Made by a program: the position numbers and the translations under genes
Source: Chamaesiphon minutus PCC 6605
GTDB lineage: Bacteria; Cyanobacteriota; Cyanobacteriia; Cyanobacteriales; Chamaesiphonaceae
Direction: 5' to 3'
DNA length: 64,000 nucleotides
Assembly (NCBI RefSeq): GCF_000317145.1
Contig: NC_019697.1
Location: forward strand, 5,344,886 to 5,408,885
Shown here: positions 56,307 through 64,000 of the stretch, piece by piece
How positions within the stretch are numbered: position 1 is the stretch's first letter
Layout: every line of letters starts with the position of its first letter
Notes under the pieces: generated by a model
What the model saw: only the letters and a program-made list of their open reading frames with translations
What the model was told of the DNA's origin: nothing
The model's database searches: none

Positions 56307-57749
56307 TTATTGATGTTCGCCCCTGACTACCCAAGTATCTTTAGTACCGCCACCTTGAGAAGAATTGACGACTAGAGAATCTTTTTTTAATGCTACTCGT
56401 GTGAGTCCACCAGGATTGATATAGATTTCTTTGCCATTGAGAATGTACGGGCGTAAATCGACATGTCTCCCATCAATGCCATCTGGGAATAGCGTCGGCA
56501 CCCGCGAGAGACATAGAGTTGGTTGTGCGATATAGTTGCGGGGATTGGCGGTAATTTTGGCGGCAAATTCGCTCCGATCTTCAGGTGTAGAGTGAGTACC
56601 GATGAGCATCCCGTAACCGCCCGACTCGCTAGCGGCTTTGACGACTAGTTTATCTAAATTTTCGAGTACGTATTGGCGTTGCGTCTTTTCCCAACATTCA
56701 TAGGTAGGCACGTTAGGGATAATTAGATCTTCATCCAAATAGTATTTGACGATCGCTGGCACATAGGCATAAATTACTTTATCATCGGCCACGCCCGTAC
56801 CTGGCGCATTGGCGATCGCGACTTTACCCGCACGGTAGACATCCATCAATCCCGGCACTCCCAACAGCGAATCGGCACGAAAAGCCAGCGGATCGATAAA
56901 CTCATCATCGATCCGCCGATACACCACATCTACCTGCTGCAAACCTTTAGTAGTTCTCATCTGGAGCCGACCATTTTCGATCGTCAGATCCCTAGCTTCG
57001 ACTAATTGCACCCCCATTTGTCGTGCCAAAAAAGAATGCTCGAAATAGGCAGAGTTATAAATTCCTGGGGTCAAGACAACAACAGTCGGATCGATGACAG
57101 ATTCGGGAGCTACATGTAACAAAGTTTCTAATAGCCGACTGGGATAGTCTTCGACTGGGAGAATCTGCATTTTCTCAAATAAACGCCCGAAAGTGGACTT
57201 CATTACCTGTCGATTTTCGAGGACATAGGATACTCCAGATGGACAGCGCAGATTATCTTCGAGCACATACCAACTGCCATCGCGATCGCGTACCAAGTCC
57301 GTACCCGTAATATGACACCAGATGCCCTGTGGTGGTTTCAATCCCATACATGGCTTGAGAAAGCCACTGGCTGAATAGATCGCGGCTTGCGGAATGATGC
57401 CATCGACCACGATCTGTTGTCGTCCGTAAATATCGTCAAGAAATATATTGAGAGCGTGGATGCGCTGTTTTAAACCTCGTTCTAGCCATTGCCATTCGCC
57501 CTCAGCAACAGTACGCGGAATGATATCGAAAGGGATGATTTTTTCGGTACCGAGATCGTTGCTGTAGACATTAAAAGTTACGCCCATCCTCAAGAGGGTG
57601 CTTTGGGCTAACTGTTGCTGCTGGTGCAGCTCTGTTAAAGATAGGCTGCCAATTTTTTCGATCAGAGTTGCGGCGATCGATCGCGGATTGCCGTCAGGCA
57701 AAAACAATTCATCATAAAATTCACCAGGTTGGTAACTGTCTATTTTCAT
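56307..57749 (-). CDS. Circularly permuted ATP-grasp protein of the Anbu cluster
   Basis: A 480-residue protein with the type-2 circularly permuted ATP-grasp layout (DUF404/DUF407): PFDIIPRTVAEGEWQWLERG, DLVRDRDGSWYVLEDNLRCP, VVYRRIDDEFIDPLAFR, then KAASESGGYGMLIG and VDLRPYILNGKEIYIN. It is predicted to form peptide-like bonds using ATP. It is the first gene of this operon, with the promoter in the 356-bp region before trpD. Confidence 0.93.
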   Translation of the reverse strand: MKIDSYQPGEFYDELFLPDGNPRSIAATLIEKIGSLSLTELHQQQQLAQSTLLRMGVTFNVYSNDLGTEKIIPFDIIPRTVAEGEWQWLERGLKQRIHALNIFLDDIYGRQQIVVDGIIPQAAIYSASGFLKPCMGLKPPQGIWCHITGTDLVRDRDGSWYVLEDNLRCPSGVSYVLENRQVMKSTFGRLFEKMQILPVEDYPSRLLETLLHVAPESVIDPTVVVLTPGIYNSAYFEHSFLARQMGVQLVEARDLTIENGRLQMRTTKGLQQVDVVYRRIDDEFIDPLAFRADSLLGVPGLMDVYRAGKVAIANAPGTGVADDKVIYAYVPAIVKYYLDEDLIIPNVPTYECWEKTQRQYVLENLDKLVVKAASESGGYGMLIGTHSTPEDRSEFAAKITANPRNYIAQPTLCLSRVPTLFPDGIDGRHVDLRPYILNGKEIYINPGGLTRVALKKDSLVVNSSQGGGTKDTWVVRGEHQ

Positions 57750-58105
57750 GACTCTAGCTCGGATTAGAATACCAGTTGTTACCTTTTATCACTTAACTTT
57801 TCTCGTCGGGATTAACTGTATATAGTTATACCGAGTGTTCTGGTGCAGGCGACTCGATTGTTCGCGATCGCTGTCGGTAGACGCTGCCTACAATCGATGC
57901 TGCATCGTTAAAATAGTCGCGTGAATCCAGCGCGAAACATCGAAAATTACCTGTCAATTCCAGCACGCGATCGAGATTTACCGCATCGAAGGATTGGCAG
58001 GATTAGTCTTTCGCCAACCCCTACATTCTCAACTGCCAACTTCCCAAATTCTCTGCCGATCGAGATGCTAAGATTCAATATTTAGCTATCAATCTCGTTC
58101 TGCCC
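57750..58105. other. Divergent promoter region, ATP-grasp / trpD
   Basis: No gene is supported. It must carry promoters for the Anbu-associated operon (leftward) and trpD (rightward). Short frames on the plus strand lack starts and recognisable families. Confidence 0.4.
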
Positions 58106-59149
58106 ATGAACACCTCCACCATCCCCACTGAACCGATCGCCTGGACACTACTACTCCAACAACTGCTAGACAAACAATCCCTGAGCCAGCAGCAAGCCAC
58201 CACACTCATGCAGGGCTGGTTGCAAGGTGACATCCCGCCTGTTTTGTCTGGGGCGATTTTAGCCGCACTCGAAGCCAAAAAAGTGACCGCCCCCGAACTA
58301 GCTGGGATGGCGCAAGTACTACAATCTCCGCCGATCGACTATCCCTTCCCAGTCATTGATACTTGTGGGACTGGGGGCGATGGCGCATCGACCTTTAATA
58401 TCTCTACCGCAGTAGCGTTTGTAGCCGCAGCAGCAGGGGTAAAAGTGGCAAAACATGGAAGTAGGTCTGCATCGAGTCGCGTCGGTTCTGCGGACGTTTT
58501 AGAGGCTCTGGGAGTCAGATTGTCAGCTCCGGCAGAGCGGGTAAAAGCAGCTTTGGATAGTGCGGGGATTACCTTTTTATTCGCCCCTGGCTGGCATCCG
58601 GCGATGAAAGCTGTTGCTCCTTTACGCCAAGAATTGAAGATTCGGACAGTATTCAATTCGATCGGCCCACTTGTCAATCCACTGCGTCCGACGGGACAAA
58701 TTATTGGCATCGGGACGCCGCACCTGCTCGAAACAATGGCTGCCGCTGCCGGAATTTTGGGGACGCGCCAAGCGATCGTGCTGCACGGACGCGAACGCTT
58801 AGATGAGGCGGGTTTGGGCGATCTAACAGATTTGGCAATTTTAACCGACGGACGGGTAGAACTGACTAGTATCGATCCGGTGGAATTGGGACTGACACCC
58901 GCACCGATTACTGCCCTCAAAGGCGGCGATGTCACTGAAAATGCCGCAATTCTCACGGCGGTTCTTCAAGGCAAAGGGACTGCGATCCAGCATAATGTCA
59001 TCGCGCTCAATGCCAGCTTGGCTCTCCAAATTGGTGGAATCATACCGCTAGGCGCACATCAACAGGGCATCGCGATCGCTCAAACCATCTTGAGTAGCGG
59101 CACAGCTTGGGATAAATTGACAGAATTAGTCGATTTTTTGGCGGCGTAG
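58106..59149 (+). CDS. trpD: Anthranilate phosphoribosyltransferase
   Basis: A 347-residue TrpD. The PRPP-binding loop is [19 protein letters not shown] near residue 90, followed by [21 protein letters not shown], the anthranilate-site [18 protein letters not shown] and [10 protein letters not shown]. It transfers phosphoribose to anthranilate in tryptophan synthesis. No other trp gene is adjacent, as usual in cyanobacteria. Confidence 0.97.
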   Translation: MNTSTIPTEPIAWTLLLQQLLDKQSLSQQQATTLMQGWLQGDIPPVLSGAILAALEAKKVTAPELAGMAQVLQSPPIDYPFPVIDTCGTGGDGASTFNISTAVAFVAAAAGVKVAKHGSRSASSRVGSADVLEALGVRLSAPAERVKAALDSAGITFLFAPGWHPAMKAVAPLRQELKIRTVFNSIGPLVNPLRPTGQIIGIGTPHLLETMAAAAGILGTRQAIVLHGRERLDEAGLGDLTDLAILTDGRVELTSIDPVELGLTPAPITALKGGDVTENAAILTAVLQGKGTAIQHNVIALNASLALQIGGIIPLGAHQQGIAIAQTILSSGTAWDKLTELVDFLAA

Positions 59150-59230
59150 ATCTCATCCCATCTGTATGTGGAGTCTGCAAACCTATCTGTCATCCTGATT
59201 GTTTAAATTGGAATCGTTTGTGAATAAACT

Positions 59231-59270
59231 AAAAAAGTAGGGGTAATTTATAAATTACCCCTACTTTTTT
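59231..59270. terminator. Bidirectional hairpin terminator after trpD
   Basis: A perfect 40-bp palindrome with 20-bp arms (59231-59250 and 59251-59270), with A-run on the left, T-run on the right and a GGGG/CCCC core. It sits between the convergent trpD and VWA genes and can serve both. Confidence 0.85.
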
Positions 59271-59322
59271 GGTCGATTTAGGTCGATTTGCTTTGCAACG
59301 CTTCGCGATCGAGATCTCGCGA

Positions 59323-60576
59323 TTATTGCAAAATCGTTTTCGATACCATCCGCGTTTTTTTCTTCTCAGCTTCCGAGAGATCGTCGCCACCTTGTAAGAT
59401 CGTTGCGTTAGATTGCAACACGGTAGCGGCATTGGTATCGCCCATTTGCAGAGCGGTTTTGGCTGCGGTTTGAAGCAGGGTGGCTGCGCCTGCACGATCG
59501 CCTTGTTGGAGTTTTTGTTCGGCGAGTTGAGTTTGGCGATATTTAGCTAATGCAAGCGTTTGTTGTTGGACGTTTTCATCAACAGCGGGTTGATGATTGC
59601 GCGTGACAGTTACATTCACATCTACGGGTGGCGTCAGTAGATTGGTGGCACCTGTAGCCGGATCGTCATAGCGAATCCGCAGCGTCGCGATCGATTGTTC
59701 GCCTTCGGCTAGTTGTCCGATATAAGTATTTACCAAGATTACCCGCGAGAGATCTTTCATCAAATCTCCGAGCCGAACTACCTGGAGATTGCCATCATCT
59801 TCGACAGCTAACTCGATCGTATCGGGGGCCACTTGTGCGACGGGTTTGAGTTCGGCAAGCCGCACTTTGGGTTTTAATTCTAGTTGCAGATACGCATTTG
59901 TCAAGCCGACTGATTGCATCCGGTTGAAGATCCGTCCGAATTCACTGACAGCTTGAGCGGCTTCTTCAATATAGGCGAGGGTACCTGCGGCGGTATCGGC
60001 AATTTTTTCGAGCATGTTTTGGTTCCAATTTTCACCAAAACCCAGTGTATTGAGCGTAAAATTACTCTCGGTAGCAAATCCAGCTAATTTCAGACACCGC
60101 TCGTCATCCCCGTGTTCGTTTTCACCATCGGTAAGAATAAAAGCGTGAGATACCCGATCTTGTTTGCCTTCGATTAATTGAGTAATTCCTAGTTTAATGC
60201 CCGCATCGATCGCGGTACCGCCAGCGGCTTGCAATTTATCGATCTTGGCAAAAATATCTTCAAAATCGGTGACTTGCTGACAAGGGACGATTACTTCCGC
60301 CTGATGATCGAATGCCACTATCGACAACCGATCTTCGGGTTTTAGACCTTTAATTAATTCCCTTGCCGCCTGCTTGACGGTAGTTAAAGGCGTACCTTTC
60401 ATCGAGCCGCTGTGGTCTAAAATCAAACACAAATTCAGCGGTAATTTACGATCTTCTGGTTCGGCTAAAGCTGATACCTCGATCGATAACTGCCGCTGAT
60501 TGTTACCTTGACTGATATCTACTTGCGGATCGCTGATTACGGTTTCGAGCGCAACTTGCATCGGATTCAACTCCAC
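59323..60576 (-). CDS. VWA-domain protein
   Basis: A 417-residue protein. The von Willebrand factor A domain occupies about residues 40-230, with the metal-binding MIDAS motif DHSGSMKGTPL, then AAGGTAIDAGIKLG and FILTDGENEHGDD. The C-terminal part is a beta-rich domain and a helical end (QQTLALAKYRQTQLAEQKLQ). There is no signal peptide. Such proteins mediate protein contacts, often with AAA+ ATPases, but none is nearby. Confidence 0.88.
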   Translation of the reverse strand: MELNPMQVALETVISDPQVDISQGNNQRQLSIEVSALAEPEDRKLPLNLCLILDHSGSMKGTPLTTVKQAARELIKGLKPEDRLSIVAFDHQAEVIVPCQQVTDFEDIFAKIDKLQAAGGTAIDAGIKLGITQLIEGKQDRVSHAFILTDGENEHGDDERCLKLAGFATESNFTLNTLGFGENWNQNMLEKIADTAAGTLAYIEEAAQAVSEFGRIFNRMQSVGLTNAYLQLELKPKVRLAELKPVAQVAPDTIELAVEDDGNLQVVRLGDLMKDLSRVILVNTYIGQLAEGEQSIATLRIRYDDPATGATNLLTPPVDVNVTVTRNHQPAVDENVQQQTLALAKYRQTQLAEQKLQQGDRAGAATLLQTAAKTALQMGDTNAATVLQSNATILQGGDDLSEAEKKKTRMVSKTILQ

Positions 60577-60686
60577 ATTTTTCGTAACTCTATCCTATCA
60601 GATCGAAGGGAGGAGTGATGGGGGAAGGGGGAGATGGGGAGAGGGGTAGAGGGGGTGACAGGGAGCCAAAGAAATTAGTGCCAAAG

Positions 60687-60707
60687 CCTAAAGCCTAAAG
60701 CCTAAAG
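60687..60707. repeat. 7-bp tandem array (CCTAAAG)
   Basis: Three exact CCTAAAG copies, with partial copies at both sides, lie 11 bp after the ycf4 stop, in the spacer between ycf4 and the VWA gene. Same unit and same orientation as 9921-9948. Confidence 0.8.
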
Positions 60708-60718
60708 CCTATCAACTA

Positions 60719-61285
60719 TTACAGTCCTTCCAAAGGTACTCCCAAAAACTGAGCGAGATTCGCGCCTTGGGTTTCTAGCTCGGTGATGGAAATTGGTTCG
60801 CCAACGCGAGTGAGGGGAATTTCGCGACGACCTTTGATGCGGACGTAGAGCGTGCGGCGGGGGCTGAGTCCGTCTTTGATATCCACTCTGACGGCTTGCG
60901 CGTCAGCCATGTTACTTTTGAGTTCGATCCGGCGATTTTTGCCAGGGAAACCGTTGCGGAAAATGGTGATTTCGCCAGCTTCGCGATCGAATTTATTATA
61001 ACCGCCACCGATATCGAGGAGAATTGCCACCCATAAGTAAGTAGCTAACAGGGTACCTGCGACACCATAGAACGTCATCGCAATACCTTGAGGATAGAAT
61101 GTCAATTCTAGTGGATTGCCGACGGGTAGCAAGTTAGTGTGAAAGTAACTAGACAGTCCAGCCAATAAGAAGCCGACACCACCAATGGAAACGACTACTG
61201 CCCAAAAGTAGTTACTAAAGCGGCGCGAACCCAATACTGGTTGGGACAAAACCGTGGAATTTACGGTGGATGTTGTAGTAGACAT
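60719..61285 (-). CDS. ycf4: Photosystem I assembly protein Ycf4
   Basis: A 188-residue protein of normal Ycf4 length, taking the ATG at 61283-61285 (MSTTTSTVNST). Two membrane helices (FWAVVVSIGGVGFLLAGLSS and GIAMTFYGVAGTLLATYLWV) are followed by a stromal/cytoplasmic domain with GGGYNKFDREAGEITIFRNG and RRTLYVRIKGRREIPLTR. It assists photosystem I assembly at the thylakoid membrane. An open frame upstream (20 codons) is not family-like. Confidence 0.95.
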   Translation of the reverse strand: MSTTTSTVNSTVLSQPVLGSRRFSNYFWAVVVSIGGVGFLLAGLSSYFHTNLLPVGNPLELTFYPQGIAMTFYGVAGTLLATYLWVAILLDIGGGYNKFDREAGEITIFRNGFPGKNRRIELKSNMADAQAVRVDIKDGLSPRRTLYVRIKGRREIPLTRVGEPISITELETQGANLAQFLGVPLEGL

Positions 61286-61532
61286 GTTCGATAAACTGGT
61301 TTCGTTATATGTAAATATTCTTACGTTCGCGGATCGATAGCACAATTTTGAGTATCTCTACCTACTATCACTCATCTACTGGATACTCGATCGAATTCGA
61401 CCGCAATTTTTACGCTTCTTCACCTAGAGTCTTTTATTATCTGTTGGGGGAGGGGTTGGATAGAGCAAGCAAAGGCATCTTTCCTTTCCCCTTCTCCCAA
61501 TGCTTAACTATCGATCTAATTAGTAACTTACG

Positions 61533-61961
61533 TTATATGGGGCGTTCCCAGCGAAACTTGCGATCGGATTCCGAGATCGGCAGATCGTTAATACTAGCAA
61601 ACCGTCGCATCATCAGTCCATTGGGGGCAAATTCCCAGTTTTCGTTGCCATAGGCGCGATACCATTCGCCAGCATCATTGTGGTACTCATACTCAAACCG
61701 CACCGCAATTTTATTGTCCATAAAGCACCAGAGTTCTTTTTTAAGGCGGTAATCGAGTTCTTTTGCCCACTTGCGCGTCAGAAACTCTCTAATTTTGGCG
61801 CGTCCGCTAAAGAATTCCGCTCGATTGCGCCACTCCGAATCTTCGGTGTAGGCTAATGCCACCCGTTCTGGATTGCGTGTATTCCAGGCATCTTCAGCCG
61901 CTTGGATTTTGGCTGTCGCAGTTTCTAGCGTAAATGGTGGGAGTGGTGGTTTGGTTTCCAT
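61533..61961 (-). CDS. DUF1348 / NTF2-like protein
   Basis: A 142-residue NTF2-like fold protein: [56 protein letters not shown] and [20 protein letters not shown]. Matches the DUF1348 family in length and pattern. A substrate is unknown. It lies 12 bp downstream of the pyridoxamine-oxidase-like gene on the same strand, so the two are probably cotranscribed. Confidence 0.85.
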   Translation of the reverse strand: METKPPLPPFTLETATAKIQAAEDAWNTRNPERVALAYTEDSEWRNRAEFFSGRAKIREFLTRKWAKELDYRLKKELWCFMDNKIAVRFEYEYHNDAGEWYRAYGNENWEFAPNGLMMRRFASINDLPISESDRKFRWERPI

Positions 61962-61973
61962 AATTTAGTTAAT

Positions 61974-62564
61974 TTAAGATTTCTGTGCGGCTAGTTGCTG
62001 TTCTAGCTCCTGAATTCTAGCTTGCATTGTTGCTACTTCACTTACTGAGTAGCGAATAGGAATATGCTGCGGACAGTTCCAATCCCAGCCTTCAATTTTA
62101 AAGACGATCGCGCGTTCTACAGTTGCCTTGTAATCTAGATCTCGAACTCGATCCAGTAGCTCTAAGTCATCTTCGATAATGTGGGCGCGACCGATAATTT
62201 TGAGGCGACGACGATGGCGATAATCCATTAAAAATAAAAAAGCCCGATCGTTGTCTGATAAATTGCCCACCGAGATATACTGGACATTGCCCCGAAAATC
62301 TGCAAATCCTAAAGTGCGATCGTCCAGTACTTTCAAAAAGCCAGGTTTGCCGCCTCGAAACTGGATGTAAGGATAACCATTAGCGGTGACAGTACCTAGA
62401 TAAAATCCATCCATACTGGCAATAAATTCTGCCAGATCGGGATCGATCGTATTATTATCTGCACCTGTTTGTACAAAGCGTTCGTAGTTCTCGCGCGAAC
62501 CCATTTTTGTTTGCATGGCTTTTACTGCGGGCGTAAAAGCGATCGTCCCAAATTGACGAGGCAT
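61974..62564 (-). CDS. Pyridoxamine 5'-phosphate oxidase-like flavoprotein
   Basis: A 196-residue FMN-binding split-barrel protein: IDPDLAEFIASMDGFYLGTV, ANGYPYIQFRGGKPGFLKVL and DNDRAFLFLMDYRHRRRLKI. This is the PNPOx-like branch common in small redox operons, not necessarily true PdxH. The C-terminus has a coiled-coil stretch (MQARIQELEQQLAAQK). Its upstream partner is a broken GST gene, so the original operon promoter may be gone. Confidence 0.85.
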   Translation of the reverse strand: MPRQFGTIAFTPAVKAMQTKMGSRENYERFVQTGADNNTIDPDLAEFIASMDGFYLGTVTANGYPYIQFRGGKPGFLKVLDDRTLGFADFRGNVQYISVGNLSDNDRAFLFLMDYRHRRRLKIIGRAHIIEDDLELLDRVRDLDYKATVERAIVFKIEGWDWNCPQHIPIRYSVSEVATMQARIQELEQQLAAQKS

Positions 62565-62687
62565 AATATCTCATTCCTCCTGTAGGTGTAATGAGATCGA
62601 TATCTTCGATCTCATTTATTTGAACTATCTTCGATCGTCAAACAATTAATAGACCGATATTTTTAGCTAGTTTTTGACGATCGAAAT

Positions 62688-62838
62688 TTAGATTCCTACC
62701 ATTGAAATATAGCCAGGAAGCTGCTTGAGACGATCGATCCAAGCTAAAACATGGGGATAAGCATCGAGATCGATTTTGCCATCTCTAGCCAAGGCAATAT
62801 CAGGAAAAAAGTTAATGTGTGCGGAAGTCGATCGATTT
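62688..62838 (-). pseudogene. C-terminal fragment of a glutathione S-transferase gene
   Basis: The complement reads SAHINFFPDIALARDGKIDL, then DAYPHVLAWIDRLKQLPGYI, SMVGI and stop at 62688-62690: the end of a GST C-terminal domain. The N-terminal thioredoxin-like domain and the first helices are missing; the frame continues only about 10 codons further. It runs in the same direction as the PNPOx-like and DUF1348 genes. Confidence 0.65.
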
Positions 62839-62844
62839 TTCGAT

Positions 62845-63123
62845 ACGGGCAAAAATTCTTGCTTGTGGGCAATATTAATCTTAGAGCGATCGAGTGACGA
62901 GCTATTTGGCGCGCAAATTCAAGGGGCATTCTCGCAGTGGATTGCAGCGATTTCCAGCGTGCTGAGTGCCGCAGGCTTGGATGAAACCCAAGCCAAACAA
63001 CGCTGCGAAGATGCCGTCATTGCCATCCAAGGGGCATTAATTCTGTCTTATGGGTTAAAAGATGTCGCACCGTTTCAGCGAGTGCTCAAACAGCTACCAG
63101 CCCAACTCTGTCGCGATCTTTAG
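62845..63123 (+). pseudogene. C-terminal fragment of a TetR-family regulator gene
   Basis: The plus strand reads WAILILERSSDELFGAQIQG, AFSQWIAAISSVLSAAGLDE, then RCEDAVIAIQGALILSYGL and FQRVLKQLPAQLC. This is the ligand-binding C-terminus of TetR-family regulators; the helix-turn-helix is absent. It abuts the GST fragment head to head, so the shared promoter region has been deleted. Confidence 0.65.
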
Positions 63124-63138
63124 CAAGAGCCAAACTAA

Positions 63139-63178
63139 CAAAAAAGAGGGATAAGTACGATCGACTTTCCCTCTTTTT
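63139..63178. terminator. Hairpin terminator downstream of rplA
   Basis: AAAAAGAGGGA and TCCCTCTTTTT form a stem around an 18-nt spacer that contains CGATCG. It lies 30 bp after the rplA stop and 16 bp after the TetR remnant, and can serve both directions. Confidence 0.7.
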
Positions 63179-63208
63179 GGATACCAATAAAATAATAGTG
63201 CGAACTAT

Positions 63209-63919
63209 TTATGCTTCTACTTTCATGTCGCGCAGACTATTGATATCGACTTCGATCGAAGGTCCCATCGTTGCCGAGACATACATACTGCGCCAGTAGC
63301 GACCCTTAGCTCCCGCAGGACGGTTGCGATCGATACTCTCTTGGAATGCCTTGAGATTGGTTACCAGGTCTTCAGGATCGAATGCTGCCTTACCGAAGAG
63401 AATATGCACGATTCCAGACTTATCGGCGCGATACTCTAGTTTACCAGCTTTGAATTCGGCGATCGCCGCACCGAGGTCGGTAGCGACCGTACCCGCCTTG
63501 GGCGAAGGCATCAAACCGCGCGGACCGAGGACGCGACCTAAGCGAGCGATTTGAGGCATCATATCGGGTGTCGCGATCAACAGATCGAAATCCATCATTC
63601 CGCCTTGAATTTCGGCGATTAATTCTTCAGATCCGGCTAGATCTGCACCAGCCGCTGTAGCTTCAGCTACCTTTTCCCCACGGGCGATGACGGCAACACG
63701 GATCGTTTGTCCGGTACCTTTGGGTAATGCCACAGTCGTCCGTAATTGTTGGTCGGTATACTTAGGATCGATACCCAGACGAACGTGAACTTCGGCAGAT
63801 TCAGCAAACTTGGCAGTTGCTGTCTCTCTGAGTAGTGTCATTGCTTCGAGTGGCTCGTAAGCACGAGTCTCGATCTTCTTAGCTAATTCTTGATAACGAC
63901 GCGAATACTTTTTGGTCAT
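63209..63919 (-). CDS. rplA: 50S ribosomal protein L1
   Basis: A 236-residue L1 of normal length: [20 protein letters not shown] at the N-terminus, [39 protein letters not shown] and the C-terminal [18 protein letters not shown]. It binds 23S rRNA in the L1 stalk and can repress its own mRNA. It follows rplK on the same strand by about 60 bp, the standard order. Confidence 0.98.
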   Translation of the reverse strand: MTKKYSRRYQELAKKIETRAYEPLEAMTLLRETATAKFAESAEVHVRLGIDPKYTDQQLRTTVALPKGTGQTIRVAVIARGEKVAEATAAGADLAGSEELIAEIQGGMMDFDLLIATPDMMPQIARLGRVLGPRGLMPSPKAGTVATDLGAAIAEFKAGKLEYRADKSGIVHILFGKAAFDPEDLVTNLKAFQESIDRNRPAGAKGRYWRSMYVSATMGPSIEVDINSLRDMKVEA

Positions 63920-63979
63920 GATTGCTCCTGGGGTGAATGACGAGGATCTACCTCTCCCCCAAATATGGTGGATAAAAAA

Positions 63980-64000
63980 CTAGTCAACGATCGCGACGCC
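63980..64000 (-). CDS. rplK: 3' end of rplK (ribosomal protein L11, partial)
   Basis: The last six codons read GVAIVD followed by TAG (63980-63982). L11 proteins end in RSMGxxIVD, and rplK normally precedes rplA. Only this tip is in the window. Confidence 0.7.
   Translation of the reverse strand, partial: GVAIVD

Noticed and set aside
56108-56326. 72-codon plus-strand frame in the gap of the Anbu operon
   Set aside because: It is translated from a GC-rich dispersed repeat (Gly-rich, KPFGGGLGDATV), not a gene.

Overview
This 64 kb window is chromosomal DNA of a cyanobacterium. The evidence is a set of cyanobacterial photosynthesis genes (psbE-psbF-psbL-psbJ behind ycf48 and a membrane rubredoxin, psaI, ycf4, psb34, a ycf36-like gene, an LPA3/DUF3493 gene), together with a very high density of CGATCG and HIP1-type GCGATCGC palindromes and many dispersed hairpin repeats. 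I cannot name the species. Most of the DNA is ordinary core genome; genes lie on both strands in short operons, and intergenic DNA is rich in short tandem arrays of 7-bp and 8-bp period.

Layout. 1-8.5 kb: 3' end of an unknown gene, a TldE/PmbA-type protein, a DUF3352 protein, a pheophorbide-a-oxygenase-like Rieske protein, mnmE and an unknown 492-residue protein. 8.6-11.4 kb: psaI facing the rubredoxin-ycf48-psbEFLJ cluster across a shared hairpin terminator. 11.6-17.4 kb: a Ca2+/H+ antiporter, a PEP-CTERM protein, tRNA-Thr, a DUF3493 protein, thioredoxin and lpdA. 17.7-19.3 kb: a broken leucine-rich-repeat gene whose 3' end is split off by a HigB/HigA-like toxin-antitoxin pair. 19.5-24.6 kb: yqeK, rsfS, ycf36-like, asparaginase, serS and gmk. 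24.7-28.8 kb: a seven-gene minus-strand operon (two 2Fe-2S ferredoxins, two V4R-domain proteins, two unknowns, a receiver-like protein) that resembles the photosystem II assembly (PAP) operon slr0144-slr0152 of Synechocystis.

29.3-36.8 kb: a HetZ-related protein, psb34 (too short for ordinary ORF calling), a COP23 protein followed by a trypsin-like protease, rsmB and ureF. A 31-bp-stem hairpin of unknown function lies at 31675-31760. 36.8-37.3 kb is a graveyard of gene fragments. 37.4-46.3 kb: fused proline dehydrogenase/P5C dehydrogenase, a HEAT protein, an SDR, a DUF2059-like protein, an IS4-family element inserted in a small zinc-ribbon membrane-protein gene, a PH-domain protein and an ADP-ribosylglycohydrolase. 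46.7-51.6 kb: mreB-mreC-mreD and a Ser/Thr kinase with WD40 repeats. 51.6-58 kb: a bestrophin-like channel, a gltP remnant and the Anbu proteasome-homologue cluster (Anbu, transglutaminase, alpha-E, circularly permuted ATP-grasp). 58-64 kb: trpD, a VWA protein, ycf4, two small enzymes, a deletion scar joining GST and TetR remnants, rplA and the last codons of rplK.

The points most worth a second look are the toxin-antitoxin pair inside the LRR gene, the IS insertion whose target gene can be rebuilt exactly, the long orphan hairpin upstream of the COP23 gene, the PAP-like operon with its uncharacterised members, the Anbu cluster, and the period-7/period-8 repeat arrays. I did not find a clear defence island, CRISPR array or wholly new multigene system; the best candidates for undescribed biology are the unknown members of the PAP-like operon and the orphan hairpin.
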